A stretch of DNA of 64,000 bases. Origin: Chrysopilus asiliformis (taxonomy: Eukaryota; Arthropoda; Insecta; Diptera; Rhagionidae). The notes below the pieces were generated by a model. It saw only the letters and a program-made list of their open reading frames with translations, was not told the DNA's origin and did no database searches. Position 1 is the first letter of the stretch, and the number at the start of each line of letters is the position of its first letter. Position numbers and translations under genes: made by a program. The DNA is taken from contig OZ035962.1 of the NCBI GenBank assembly GCA_964034945.1, positions 31,585,943-31,649,942 on the forward strand, read 5' to 3'. Shown here piece by piece: positions 10,460 to 21,327 of this stretch.

Positions 10460-11779
10460 ATGCAAGTTAGGCAGATAACAGCAGACGATATCACCTTCGG
10501 GGATGCGACCAAAACAGAAAATATTAGGCAATTAACCGAATTGATAGAGCAGTATGGCGACTGTTTCGCGGTGGAAACTTCTGACCTTGGTAAAACAAGT
10601 TGGGTAGAAATGAAAATTACCTTGACTACCGAGAATCCTGTCAACGTACGACCACATCGTGTTCCGTATCATGCGTTGAAAAATATTATTGACGACCTTC
10701 TGAAAAATAATATTATTGAAGAGTCCACGTCGGAATACGCGAGTCCAGTTTTATTGACTCCGAAAAAGGATGGTAGTTTTCGTCTATGCGTCGATTATCG
10801 CCAACTAAATGAAATAACTCGTAAAGAACGATTTCCCACGAAGAACATTGAGGAATCTTTAAATTCGTTAACTGGTGCAGGAGTCATTACCAGTTTAGTC
10901 TTCATGAGTGGCTATCATCAAATCCCTCTACATCCAGAAAGTCGTCATTTAACGGGTTTTGTCACCACTGAAGACCATTACCGATATCGTACCGTTCCTT
11001 ACGGCCTTACCAACGCGCCAGCTAATTTCAAAAGATTAATGAGCCGTATTGCGAAAGAAGTAAATTACACCCGATTGATAGACTACATGGATGATATCTT
11101 AATAGCCTGTAAAACCGTTGAGGAGACCATACTGGTGTTACAAAAGTTACTGAAAGTACTCCGAGAGGTCAATATTACCCTGAATTTGAGAAAATGTTCA
11201 TTTTTTAATTTCAAAGTGACCTTCCTGGGGAATGAAGTTAGTTTCGGATCAATCCGTCCGGGAATCGGAAAATCAGACGTTATAAGGAATTATCTGGTAC
11301 CTGAAAATACTGCTCAGGTTAGGCAGTTTTTAGGTCTGAGCAGTTATTTCCGACGTTTTATCAAAAACTATGCCCGAATTGCCCTGCCGCTAACTTCACT
11401 GTTAAATAAATCAGCCGAATTCCAGTGGGGCGAAGAACAGGGAAAATCATTCCGGCAGCTCACCAAACAATTGTCCGAACGTCCCGTACTTGCCTTATAT
11501 GACCCGCAGGCCAATCATGAGCTACATACTGATGCGAGTTCCAAGGGTCTTGCGGGAATATTACTCCAAGTTACGGAAGATAAAATTAGACGACCGGTAT
11601 CCTATTTTAGTCGAGCAACTACTCCTTGCGAGCAAAAATATCACAGTTTCGAGCTTGAAGCTTTAGCCGTGGTCGAAAGTTTGGAAAGGTTCAAGTATTA
11701 TCTCCTCGGCAAACAGTTTAAGATAGTTACGGACTGTGCCTCTCTTCGCGCTACAAAAAAACAAATAGATTTGATATAA
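10460..11779 (+). pseudogene. LTR-B: reverse transcriptase-RNase H, partial
   Basis: 439 open residues. RT fingers and palm: RPHRVPYHALKNIIDDLLKN, then SPVLLTPKKDGSFRLCVDYR, and the catalytic box LIDYMDDILIA. Thumb/connection: VRQFLGLSSYFRRFIKNYAR. RNase H: ELHTDASSKGLAGILLQ and YHSFELEALAVVESLERF. The frame breaks at 11779, shortly before RNase H ends (TDCASLRAT). The first Met is internal to a gag-pol polyprotein and is not a true start. Confidence 0.85.
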
Positions 11780-11813
11780 CGTATCGCCAGATGGTAATGG
11801 ACCGGGAACTAAA

Positions 11814-12791
11814 ATGGCTCATGTTGACGCCTTAAGTCGAGCTACTTGCACAAAGGGTGTAGAACCTCTTGAAGCGGGTGATGAAGTGGCTATGATGACG
11901 TGCGGAATTGAAACTGGTGAAAGTAGGACGACTCACATCGGTACCACGGATGAATTAAACAATATTCAAGTAGTAACCCTTCAAGAGAGCGATTGGGTTG
12001 CTGCGCTTCAACAAAAAGACGGTGATTTCTGTGAGATAACCACTATTCTGAAAAATGAGAACCATAAAAAGCATTTGGCAACAGCCCGCGAGTACGCTTT
12101 CAAGGACGGTAGGTTATTTAAAAAAACCATTGCGGGAAACAAGTTTGTCGTCACTAAAAACCAGACTCCCCGTGCAAATGGGAAGATAGAAAGATATTTC
12201 CGTACCGTGGGAACGGCCATAGCAACCACCACAGAACGGGCCGATGGCCGTGATTGGGACGCTCACATACAAGAAATACAATGGGGCCTTAATTGTTTAC
12301 CGCACAAGGTAACCCGTCAAACACCACAGCAATTACTGTTGGGGTATAATCCAAAGGGCATATTGCAAAATACTTTAACTGCGAATCTACCTAGTGACAT
12401 CGCTATGAGGAAAGCTGGCCACGAAGAAGTAATACCCTTGAGTGAATTACGTAACCGAGCTGCGGACAGAATTTTGACCGAACACAAGCGTCAGGCTGAC
12501 AGGGTTAATGAAAGACATGTTCCGCCACGAATTTATGCCGAAGTAGATTTTGTGCTATTAAAATCTGAACCAGCTGCGATGGGGGCTCCGCGAAAACATT
12601 TGCCAAAATTTAAGGGACCTTACATGGTTTCTAAAGTCCTTGGAAAGGATCGGTACCTTATCACGGACCCTCCCGGAATTAAAATTTCTGGCCGATCGTT
12701 TTCCTCAGTTTGGGCCGCGGATCGTCTTAAGCCGTGGTGCCAATTTGACCAGTTAGATTTGAATAATGAAGACGATAATGATCAAGACTGA
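11814..12791 (+). pseudogene. LTR-B: integrase with deleted catalytic core
   Basis: Begins with the end of RNase H (HVDALSRAT) and a linker. It then jumps at about residue 113 (FVVTK to NQTPRANGKIERYFRTVG), directly to the end of the integrase core with its final catalytic glutamate, followed by QEIQWGLNCLPHKVTRQTP and a C-terminal domain (FKGPYMVSKVLGKDRYLI). The zinc-binding HHCC domain and the first two catalytic aspartates are absent, so an internal in-frame deletion is likely. Confidence 0.75.
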
Positions 12792-13754
12792 ACGATGAAT
12801 CGAGAGCATGTAGTTATTAGATGAGAATTTTGAATTTGTTTTACGTTTTATTTCCTAATCTATTTATGTGAATTAATTGATTTGAATTACTTGAAAATAT
12901 TTTGTAAAAAAAATCACACACACACAGCTAAAGATAATAATAATCATCACCCGAATTACTAGCGAGCTTGGTAAGCAATGACCTCCTACATCTCAGCCTA
13001 ACTCAATGATGATGTTCCTGTGATGGGTCCTGGCGCTGTACAACCTAATGGTAATTATGGTTACTCCCCTATTGGATTATTAAGTCAAGACACACGAATG
13101 TGTCTATATTGCAATTCTCGACTCCCAACCCTCGATGTGGGTCATTATCACAGGCATCTAAACAATTGCAGGGCAAGACACAACGGAAAACTGTATGGCG
13201 CAAATTTGTAAGAAGATTAATTATAATTTTTAAAATACTTTTTTATACTATTCTAAAACTTAAATGATTAAATACATTAAATTGTGGTACTTGGAATTAC
13301 CGTACTATTCTCAACTATCGTACAATTTTATTTTATTTTTAGATTTTTTTTATATTACGCTCGAAGAGTTCGAAATCACTTGCAAAGCGGTGTGCTTTGG
13401 CAAGCTGAGCGCTTCTGCATTTGGATCCAACCAGAATAAACTAACCACTAATAGCATGGACGAGTACCTGGGCTCTAAATGCAATCTGGGATTTGGTGCG
13501 CCATTGCTTAATCGTTAGCATAAGTTGAGTAGAATAGACGTTAAGTAGAAGGCCCAACTCGGGATCACTGGGACAATGATGTCACCGGAAGGCCGAACTG
13601 TAAACATGAAAACTAATTGAGAATACTAACCACTATGCCAGCCACCTAAGTGGTGGTAGGGTAGCTCTCGGGGGCGGTCGACTGTCGTTTGAAACGTTCT
13701 CGCTCGGAATACCGAGAGGCGTTGGAACACTAAGTTTCAGAAGTCAATCAAGGC
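12792..13754 (+). other. 3' flank of LTR-B; no clear gene apart from a short zinc-finger-like ORF
   Basis: Holds an AT-rich stretch, a CA run near 12918, the ORF at 13020 and, from about 13540, a less AT-rich part with a CCACCTAAGTGGTGG hairpin near 13645. It may include LTR sequence, but I found no second copy to prove that. Confidence 0.3.
13020..13211 (+). CDS. Short ORF with C-x2-C...H-x3-H-x4-C pattern
   Basis: 63 residues. CLYCNSRLPTLDVGHYHRHL followed by NNC gives a zinc-finger-like spacing of Cys and His. It lies downstream of the LTR-B integrase and could be an extra ORF of that element or a fragment of an unrelated zinc-finger gene. No second copy is seen here. Weak evidence for a real gene. 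Confidence 0.25.
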   Translation: MMGPGAVQPNGNYGYSPIGLLSQDTRMCLYCNSRLPTLDVGHYHRHLNNCRARHNGKLYGANL

Positions 13755-14075
13755 ATGACGCTTCCGGGAGTTCACCTAGAAGTGGCCTTATACAATAGAA
13801 AACCTGCTTTAATTCATGCTGCCGATATTAAAGAAGTTGGTTATGAAAAAATATTGAAAATGATTTCTGCGGATATTAATTTTTCAGCTTCAACCGGGAT
13901 AGAGGTTATAGTTAACGGGAAAAAAATCTTGCTAAAAGGCTCTGTAACCTCAATATGCTACGACAATTTGATTTCTGGGGATATTAATTTTTCAGCTTCA
14001 ACCGGGATAGAGGTTATAGTTAACGGGAAAAAAATCTTGCTAAAAGGCGCTGGGCCAATTCTTTATATGGCTTAA
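13755..14075 (+). CDS. Unrecognised ORF with an internal in-frame duplication
   Basis: 106 residues starting MTLPGVHLEVALYNRKPALI. The segment INFSASTGIEVIVNGKKILL occurs twice, 36 residues apart, because of the DNA duplication at 13862-14048. I recognise no family. The flanks are transposon debris, so it may be a piece of a larger broken ORF. Confidence 0.3.
   Translation: MTLPGVHLEVALYNRKPALIHAADIKEVGYEKILKMISADINFSASTGIEVIVNGKKILLKGSVTSICYDNLISGDINFSASTGIEVIVNGKKILLKGAGPILYMA
13862..14048 (+). repeat. 108-bp tandem duplication, in frame
   Basis: The sequence from GATTTCTGCGGATATTAAT recurs with an offset of 108 bp and only one or two base differences over about 75 bp, so the duplication is recent. 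It preserves the reading frame of the ORF at 13755. Confidence 0.8.
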
Positions 14076-14321
14076 CTCGCCGTAACCAAAAATACCCAAA
14101 ATATTAGTCAAACTATCCAAAACTTTGGATATTCATCCAAATATTTAGGTGATGACGTAATACTCATATTTGGTTTTGCACTTGCGATATTGCCAGATTC
14201 GATCACTACAAATTTTTTGAAGTGAGAACTGATTTGTACAAACTAAATTGAAATTATTAAAAATTAACGAGTTAATCTAATTTTTTTCATTCAGAATTGA
14301 GTTCTACAACATGTAAACTAG

Positions 14322-14925
14322 TGTAGTGCATATAGATTTATAGAATTGTAGACAATAACATAAGAATGTAGAAATGTAAGCAATAACATAATGATATAGA
14401 AATGTAAACCATAATATAGGAAATACACTTAATTAGCACGTAAGCATAAATATAAGCATAGCCACAAACATATGATTCATAAATATGCAACGCAGCAATT
14501 ATGATTGAGACACTTTGGACTTCAATCATAATTGATTATTAATGCATAATGTAAATGTTGTAAAGATCGATGAGATCGATGAACTTAAATAGCTTAGTTA
14601 ACATTAATTAGCTATAAAAGAAATTGTAGCATACAAAATAAAATCAGAAGTTATTTTCAATTAAACTGAAAAGTATAATTGCTTGTCATTTCTCCTCGGC
14701 TATAAGGTACCAGCCTGGTAAGTTCGGCTTAGTACCTTTGCCTTGTCTAATATTCGGGCTGCTGAGAAGCGCCTAAACCATTAGCTGGTTCTCTTGCCAG
14801 CTGTATAAAATAAATAATAAGACTATAGTTTACTTTTCATTCTTTCATAACGATGACTTCAAATATCTCTTCATCATGATCTCCTCATTTAATTGATGTC
14901 TAACATTGAAACAAATAACATTACA
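14322..14925 (+). repeat. LTR-A 5' LTR
   Basis: Starts TGTAGTGCATATAG and ends ATAACATTACA, with TG...CA termini and 604 bp. The same LTR occurs at 17876, 48168 (solo) and 59181. The minus-strand 63-aa ORF inside each LTR is a chance frame. Confidence 0.9.
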
Positions 14926-14943
14926 TGGCGATCCTGCGGACGA
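14926..14943 (+). promoter_or_regulatory. LTR-A primer-binding site
   Basis: TGGCGATCCTGCGGACG directly follows the ACA end of the 5' LTR, the expected place and TGG start for a tRNA primer-binding site. The tRNA was not identified. Confidence 0.65.
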
Positions 14944-14992
14944 TCCTACGAACGATCCTGCCCAACAACCCTATGATCATATCAACTAGACG

Positions 14993-15361
14993 ATGACTGA
15001 TAAATTCAACGAGATAACAAAGAAAGGGGAAAATTTTTTCAACACTAAAGCTGAAGAAGAGTACGAGCCTAAGTCAATAACACCAGAGGAAGACATCGAC
15101 CGGAAAACAACATACAAACCAATACCAATTGGCGAACCGGGACCAAAACCGATTACTATAGAAGAGTACAGAAATCGGCAAAAACAAAAAAAACGCGAAC
15201 CCGTAGAAGTAATTATAGATACAAAAAAGAAACGCAAACGAGCGGGAGCCAAATTCCGCAAAAGGCAACAAATTGCTATTTTATATAAGGAACTTAACAT
15301 AACAACATGCGCAGAAGTAAAGAAAAATATAAAAATAAAAATTAATAATTTAAGAAAATAA
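14993..15361 (+). CDS. LTR-A accessory ORF1, basic protein
   Basis: 122 residues, MTDKFNEITKKGENFFNT to KINNLRK. The N-terminal half is acidic and proline-rich; the second half is strongly basic (KKKRKRAGAKFRKRQQ, a possible nuclear localisation or RNA-binding segment). A copy at 59852 differs by one residue (I/T), so the frame is maintained. It sits between the primer-binding site and a second small ORF, ahead of gag. I do not know this protein from standard gypsy elements. Confidence 0.7.
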   Translation: MTDKFNEITKKGENFFNTKAEEEYEPKSITPEEDIDRKTTYKPIPIGEPGPKPITIEEYRNRQKQKKREPVEVIIDTKKKRKRAGAKFRKRQQIAILYKELNITTCAEVKKNIKIKINNLRK

Positions 15362-15431
15362 TTTTAAGTTTAGAAAATTGTTAAAAAATTAAACCTACTA
15401 AAAGAAAAACAATAAAATAGACTATCACTGA

Positions 15432-17815
15432 ATGCCTACAAGTTTTTTTGCTTTCAAACAGATATATAAACTTTTAAATAAAGAAAACAAGATGGGTTCA
15501 TCTGAATCTAAAACAAACGAAAATATAATAGTTACCCAAAGTAGCGTAAATGAAGGTTATACTAAAACCGAACTTACCAGAAAATATAACTTAAAATTAA
15601 ATCCACACAAATGTGACTTTTTAAAATCCGAAGTTACGTATTTAGGTCATCTCATTACTGAGAAAGGTATTACCACTGACCCGAACAAATACAAAGTTGT
15701 GGAAAATTATCCAGTTCCAAAAAATGCTGACGAAGTAAGAAGATTTGTTGCATTTTGCAATTATTATAGAAGATTCGTGAAAAATTTTGCGGAAATCGCA
15801 AAACCACTAAATCAACTATTGAAGAAGGGCAATGAATTTATTTGGACAGATATTTGCCAAAATGCCTTCGAAACATTAAAAAACCACATAACACAACCAC
15901 CAATTTTACAATACCCAAATTTCAATAAAGAATTCGTCTTAACGACGGATGCATCAAATTATCCACTTGGAGCTATATTATCACAAGGAGATATTGGAAA
16001 TGATTTACCAATCTCGTATGCAAGCCGTTCACTAAACAAACATGAATTAAATAAACCGGTAATTGAAAAAGAACTTTTAGCCATTCACTGGGGCATAAAT
16101 TACTTTAGACCATATTTGTATGGTAGAAAATTTACTATCGTAACAGATCATCGCCCATTAGTATCCCTATTTACACACAAAAATCCTTCATCAAAAATGA
16201 CTAGAATAAGATTAGATTTAATGGATTCTGATTTTCAAATAATTTTTAAACAAGGAAAAATAAATACAAATGCAGATGCATTGTCAAGAATCCAATTAGA
16301 TTCTAATTCTTTAAAAACAATGATTCCGAAAACTGTCAATGTAGTAACAAGTAGTATAGCAAAGAAATTAAATGAAATGAACACTCAGGAAGTGCAAACG
16401 GAAACCACTAATGAGCCTGATCAACTCTACATATGGGATTCTACTTCACTATCTGATATAAAAAATATAAGAAAACTTAAATTTGAGCTCAATGATGAAA
16501 TAAATAATAAAAGTCGCGCATATAAAAGTTTGCCTAATATATTAATTGATACAAAGGGGATAACAGTAGAATATAGCGATAATCTAGACTTGAACTTAGG
16601 ATCAGTACTGGAGAAGCTATCATTCGCATTAAGAAATGAAGATATAAATAAAATAGCGCTTGCAAAGAATGATAAAGTATTCGAATACGTAAATATTGAT
16701 AAAATGAAAGACATTTTTAATAAAACACAGCGCAATATGATGAATAAAGGTTGGCAAACACCTTCTTGTATAATATTATATGAAACCCCAAAGATTATTA
16801 CAAATCTAAATGAACAAATGAATTTAATAAAAGAATATCATGATTCTTTACACTCAGGTCACACTGGTGTAAAAAGAACGATTGCAAAACTAAAACAAAA
16901 ATATGTATGGAAAAATATGAATAAAATGGTAAAAAACTATATAAACAAGTGCATATCATGCTGCAGAAACAAAACAATACGTCACAATAAAGAAAAGTTG
17001 GTAATCACAAATACTCCATCAAAGACTTTCGAAATTGTTTCAGTTGACACAATTGGTCCATTAAAACTTTCGAACAATTACCGATACATATTAACAATAC
17101 AGTGTGAATTATCAAAATATGTAGAAGCATTTCCAATGGAAACAAAAGAAGCAAATGAAATAGCAAAAACATTAGTTGAAAAATTTATATTAAAATATGG
17201 TATTTTCAAAACACTAAAAACAGATCTAGGAACGGAGTTTATGAACGAAGTAATAAAAAACGTCTGTAAATTGCTGAAAATTGAACACATTACATCAACT
17301 CCATATCATCATGAAACTTTAGGATCAATAGAAAGAAACCATAGAGTTCTGAACGAATATTTGCACTCTTTTACTGACAACTATGATTGGGATAATTGGT
17401 TACCATATTACACTTTTTCATATAACATAACACCACATACAGATACAAACTATTCTCCATTTGAATTAGTATATGGAAGATTAGCTAGTGTACCAAACGA
17501 ATCAATTGAAAGTACACCAATATACAATTATGATACATATTCAGCAGAACTAAGACATAAGTTAAGCAATGCACAAAAATCAGCTCAAAATCTCTTAAAC
17601 GCAAAAAACATTTTGATAAAAAGAGCAATGTAACCGAATTTAACGTAAATGACCTTGTACTATTAAGAAATGAAAACAGAAAGAAAAACGACAATTTATA
17701 TAATGGTCCTTTTACAATTATTGAAAGATTAGGAGTAAACTCCAAAATAAAAATTAAAGATAAAGTTAAACTAGTACACAATAATAGATTAAAAAAGTAT
17801 ATACATGTGAATTAA
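15432..17815 (+). pseudogene. LTR-A: ORF2 fused to RT thumb-RNase H-integrase, one frameshift
   Basis: The first 49 residues are accessory ORF2 (MPTSFFAFKQ, internal MGSSESKTNE). At about 15579 the frame passes into the RT end (KLNPHKCDFLKSEVTYLGHL, FCNYYRRFVKNFAEIAKPL), RNase H (LTTDASNYPLGAILSQGD, VTDHRPLVSLF), the HHCC zinc finger of integrase (EYHDSLHSGHTGVKRTIAKL, CISC) and the core with D (VDTIGPL), D (KTDLGTEF) and E (SIERNHRVLNEYL). An indel in the A-run near 17600 shifts the C-terminal domain (NDLVLLRNENR...), which continues to 17815. Confidence 0.85.
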
Positions 17816-17861
17816 TATAGTTTATAAAAATTTTCTTTTTTATATAAAATAAAATTTTTTT

Positions 17862-17875
17862 TTAAAGGGGAAAGG
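17862..17875 (+). promoter_or_regulatory. LTR-A polypurine tract
   Basis: AAAGGGGAAAGG lies directly before the 3' LTR start, as expected for the plus-strand primer. Confidence 0.8.
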
Positions 17876-18479
17876 TGTAGTGCATATAGATTTATAGAAT
17901 TGTAGACAATAACATAAGAATGTAGAAATGTAAGCAATAACATAATGATATAGAAATGTAAACCATAATATAGGAAATACACTTAATTAGCACGTAAGCA
18001 TAAATATAAGCATAGCCACAAACATATGATTCATAAATATGCAACGCAGCAATTATGATTGAGACACTTTGGACTTCAATCATAATTGATTATTAATGCA
18101 TAATGTAAATGTTGTAAAGATCGATGAGATCGATGAACTTAAATAGCTTAGTTAACATTAATTAGCTATAAAAGAAATTGTAGCATACAAAATAAAATCA
18201 GAAGTTATTTTCAATTAAACTGAAAAGTATAATTGCTTGTCATTTCTCCTCGGCTATAAGGTACCAGCCTGGTAAGTTCGGCTTAGTACCTTTGCCTTGT
18301 CTAATATTCGGGCTGCTGAGAAGCGCCTAAACCATTAGCTGGTTCTCTTGCCAGCTGTATAAAATAAATAATAAGACTATAGTTTACTTTTCATTCTTTC
18401 ATAACGATGACTTCAAATATCTCTTCATCATGATCTCCTCTTTTAATTGATGTCTAACATTGAAACAAATAACATTACA
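17876..18479 (+). repeat. LTR-A 3' LTR
   Basis: 604 bp, nearly identical to 14322-14925, followed by the CTAG target duplication. Confidence 0.9.
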
Positions 18480-19081
18480 CTAGAGAGCTTGTAACTAAGA
18501 TAGTAGCCAATCGGACTTTTAAAATTAAACTTTAGGCCGAAAAACGAGCGCGAAAAAATCTAAAATTGTATTCATTTTCAGCAAGTAACTGTTATTGGTT
18601 GTAAAATCGACCCATTGGTTACTCTCCGGATTATTGGCTCACATAGCTCACTAACATAGGCACAAAATTGCTCAAAATCAAAACTAACATAGGCTCAAAG
18701 TTGCTCAAAATTATAGTTGTAGCATTGTTGACTGCTTTTGTGTGGCTTCAGTTTCATGGAAAAAGGCGCGATTTAATTATTATTAATAACAAATTTTGAT
18801 GAAATCATCACTTTAAATAAATTAAATTTGAGTAAAAATCGAATGTGCGAAATTCGCCCTGCAATCAAATGAATTTCACACGACAACATTTTTGTTTTCC
18901 CCATCGGTGTTGCTCACGCTGCCGGCCATTATAATTCAGACTTTTTTGTACCTGAATAAAAAAAATCAGGTTTGAAACACAAACAAAAATTGAAATGAAA
19001 AAATCGAACTAATTGATTCTTGTTCACTTGGCAACACCGTGCCATAGTTTTTTTTTTCTGTGCTAACGATTTTAGCTTCAA
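18480..19081. other. No gene seen; short imperfect tandem repeat near 18640-18720
   Basis: AT-rich flank of LTR-A. The phrase CATAGGC(A/T)CAAA(A/G)TTGCTCAAAAT occurs twice about 38 bp apart. Nothing else recognised. Confidence 0.4.
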
Positions 19082-19760
19082 AGCTGATTTACAATGCAGC
19101 AGCAACAGCAACGTGACGGAGAAAGTGTTTTGATTGGTCGAGAATCGACTCTGTGACGTCAGATTTTCAGAAAGATATTTTGCTGCCCATTCATTTCTAA
19201 TCCTAAATTTGAGCAGCAACGTTGACAGCTGGTTTTTGTTGGTTATGTATACAAGCGATTGACAACAAAGTTTAATTTTGGAAACGAACTTCGTATTTAA
19301 AAGTAAGTTTCAGAATATGGTTAAGATTGTTATTTATTTAATAAAAATTTAATTTAGATAATCATGGAAGAAAAGTTAATTCAACTTGTTGCAGATGCTC
19401 CATGTTTATACGATAAAAAACTAAAAAGTTATAGAATTGTAGACGTCAAAGAAAACAAATGGTCGGCAATTGCAGCAGAGTTAAAAGAACTAGGTAATTC
19501 AAATGTTTCTATTAACAAGAAATCATACAAATATTGTATTTTCAGTTGAAAAAGTGAAAAAACGATGGAAAACTCTGCGCGGTCGATATCAACGTGAAAG
19601 ACGGCAGCAGGAAAGACGGCAGCAAAAAAAAGTGGAAATACCTTGATAGTGTGATGAATTGCATTTCGATTTCTCTTATCCGGATGCAATACATCACCTT
19701 GCTAAAAGAAAACGGTACAAAGTTCAGTTTCAGAACATTGACCCATGAAAAATATACAAA
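19082..19760 (+). mobile_element. PIF-Harbinger remnant carrying a MADF gene
   Basis: The left end AAGCTGATTTACAATGCAGC and the following 130 bp match, partly inverted, the termini of the MITE at 404-869. Downstream lies a MADF-domain gene, the usual second protein of PIF-Harbinger elements. No DDE transposase ORF is seen before similarity ends, so the right part is missing. Confidence 0.65.
19364..19660 (+). pseudogene. MADF-domain protein, truncated, with a short intron
   Basis: Starts MEEKLIQLVADAPCLYDKKL and keeps KENKWSAIAAELKELG, the first two helices of a MADF (Myb/SANT-like) domain. A GTAATTC donor at 19493 and a TTTTCAG acceptor near 19547 would remove about 55 bp, after which VKKRWKTLRGRYQRERRQQ continues the third helix. 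The gene then stops. In PIF-Harbinger elements this protein helps the transposase bind DNA or enter the nucleus. Confidence 0.65.
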
Positions 19761-20516
19761 TCATGGATAATTAAATTAAGCAAGTTAACCAATAATCAAT
19801 GCACTCCGGTCATTGTACTTTGGTCAGACCATTTCACCATCTCATAAAACCTTACCTATACAATGCAAAAGTGCACTCCGGTCAACGTACTTTGTACCTA
19901 CCATAAAACCCATATTTCATAATAATACTTCAACGTACAAACCAATAAACCCAAAACGTACAAAATACGTTTATTGAAAGCACGCGACAAGCGCGATCCT
20001 ATTTCACAACAATTGTATTGTTGTATGACGATCTTATTTCATAAAGAACTTCACCAAGCCGATCAAAATGCTGATGCTTCCAAATAATTCTGAGGGCACA
20101 CGACCAGTGCAAATACAAATTAATTTCACAATTCACCTTTGAATTGAAGTTTTTACTTACATTGCAATTTCGCCCATTCAAAATGAATTAGGAAATTGCC
20201 TGAACGACAAAAGGTTGTCCAGGTCAGGAATGTGATAAAAGCAAGTGAAGATCGGTGAAGAAAAGAGGAGTCGAAATTGAGAGTTGAAGTGGAACAGTTG
20301 AAAATCAAGAGTTGAACCTAAAAGTTGAAGTTTTGGAAATTAAAATTAACAGTTCAAGTAAAAGAAAAATTAACGTTGTAACATTTGAAATAATAGAAAT
20401 AGAAAAGTGTAAATCAATTTGTTGTGGTTAATAAAAAGGAAATAAAGAAAAATAGTTGAAATAACAAAAACGTGTTTAAATTCGCCCGAACAAAATAAGA
20501 TGTCACATCATAACAT
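19761..20516 (+). other. Probable LTR region of LTR-C; no ORF
   Basis: Ends right before a TGGCGCAGT primer-binding site, so it should contain the LTR of that element. The phrase GTGCACTCCGGTCA(A/T)(C/T)GTACTTTG occurs twice (about 19800 and 19871). The 5' boundary cannot be set because no second LTR is in the window. Confidence 0.35.
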
Positions 20517-20597
20517 TGGCGCAGTTGGTAGGATGAAAGACTTACTTGCCGCTTAAGGGTTCAGTCATCATAACATTGGCGCAGTTGGTAGGATGTT
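20517..20597 (+). promoter_or_regulatory. LTR-C primer-binding site, duplicated
   Basis: TGGCGCAGTTGGTAGGAT is the primer-binding site type of gypsy/17.6-like elements (serine tRNA as far as known). It occurs at 20517 and again at 20577, inside a 60-bp direct duplication that also repeats the preceding TCATCATAACAT. Confidence 0.7.
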
Positions 20598-20856
20598 CGG
20601 AGAAAAATTAGCGACGTAAAGTGTAATAGTTCATTATCCCGTACATTTGAACTCTAAGTTTGTGTTATTTATAATAGGAACAAGTGCTATTATCGCAAAC
20701 GACAGAAGTCACGCGGAAAGTGAACATTTTACAGTTGCTATCGCGAACATACGAACATTTAGTTTGTGTAATTATATTAGTTAAACAGAACTATTATCAA
20801 AAACAGCAAAAGTGACGTGAACCCGGCATAGTTATCTACGGAGTGCGACTAGATAA

Positions 20857-21327
20857 ATGTCAAAACTGTTGAAAACGGTTCTCCGAGTGAATCCCGATAG
20901 GAAAGTAAAGAAGAAATCAACATCAAAATCACCGATCACACCGAATGCAGAACAAGCCCCTACCACATCACAAAAATTAAACACAGAAGGACGAACACCA
21001 GAAAAGCAGACAGTAACCGTAACACCACAACTTTTGGAGACGATAGATACATTATACGACTTATTAGGAGAAATTCAACTGAGGATCAACGAGCAAACGG
21101 AACAAATAGAAGGAATCCAGCGAACACCAAAAACAACCAGACAATTCAATACATCTACACCACAACCAGGACCTAGCAAGAAAACGAGATACAGCGACGT
21201 GCCGCTTAGAGAAGGACGTATTTACCCGAGATGCTGCCATCACCGTGGTCTCCTCGGTGACACATCGCCGCCCTGCCCAGCGATGGATGGAGGACCTGCT
21301 GGAGTTATTTCCGCTCTTCGATCATAA
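20857..21327 (+). CDS. LTR-C gag-like ORF, N-terminal part
   Basis: The open frame starts MSKLLKTVLRVNPDRKVKKK, has a proline/threonine-rich linker and a helical stretch (LETIDTLYDLLGEIQLRINE, about residues 61-80) and then enters a GC-rich segment in which another frame is longer. It lies 260 bp after the primer-binding site, where gag should start. No zinc knuckle is seen. The last 40 residues are probably out of frame relative to the true protein. Confidence 0.45.
   Translation: MSKLLKTVLRVNPDRKVKKKSTSKSPITPNAEQAPTTSQKLNTEGRTPEKQTVTVTPQLLETIDTLYDLLGEIQLRINEQTEQIEGIQRTPKTTRQFNTSTPQPGPSKKTRYSDVPLREGRIYPRCCHHRGLLGDTSPPCPAMDGGPAGVISALRS

Larger units (their letters stand above)
10100..12791 (+). 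mobile_element. LTR-B: Ty3/gypsy retrotransposon remnant
   Basis: The order of relics is gag end (about 10170-10270: LRDAALFWLQTREGVFIDW in one frame), a piece before RT (10320-10460), RT-RNase H (10460-11779) and the integrase ends (11814-12791). I found no LTRs. A frameshift separates RT-RNase H from the integrase part, and the integrase core is deleted. The SSVWAADRLKPW-type tail and GC content higher than the neighbours mark it as a separate insertion in the Polinton-rich DNA. Confidence 0.75.
14322..18479 (+). mobile_element. LTR-A: complete but internally deleted Ty3/gypsy element
   Basis: 4158 bp between CTAG target duplications (14318-14321 and 18480-18483). It has two 604-bp LTRs that differ by about one base by eye (an A/T change in CTCCTCATTT versus CTCCTCTTTT), so the insertion is young. 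Compared with the copy at 59181, everything from the end of the second accessory ORF through gag, protease and most of RT is missing; ORF2 is fused in frame to the RT thumb. It therefore cannot be autonomous. Confidence 0.9.

Noticed and set aside
14338..14529. 63-aa minus-strand ORF, identical in four places
   Set aside because: It lies inside each LTR-A LTR and is conserved only because the LTRs are copies; no coding features.
16427..17781. Minus-strand ORFs rich in Ser, Phe and Leu
   Set aside because: Shadows of the LTR-A pol gene on the other strand.
20517..20534. tRNA gene
   Set aside because: Only the primer-binding complement of a tRNA end is present; no cloverleaf.
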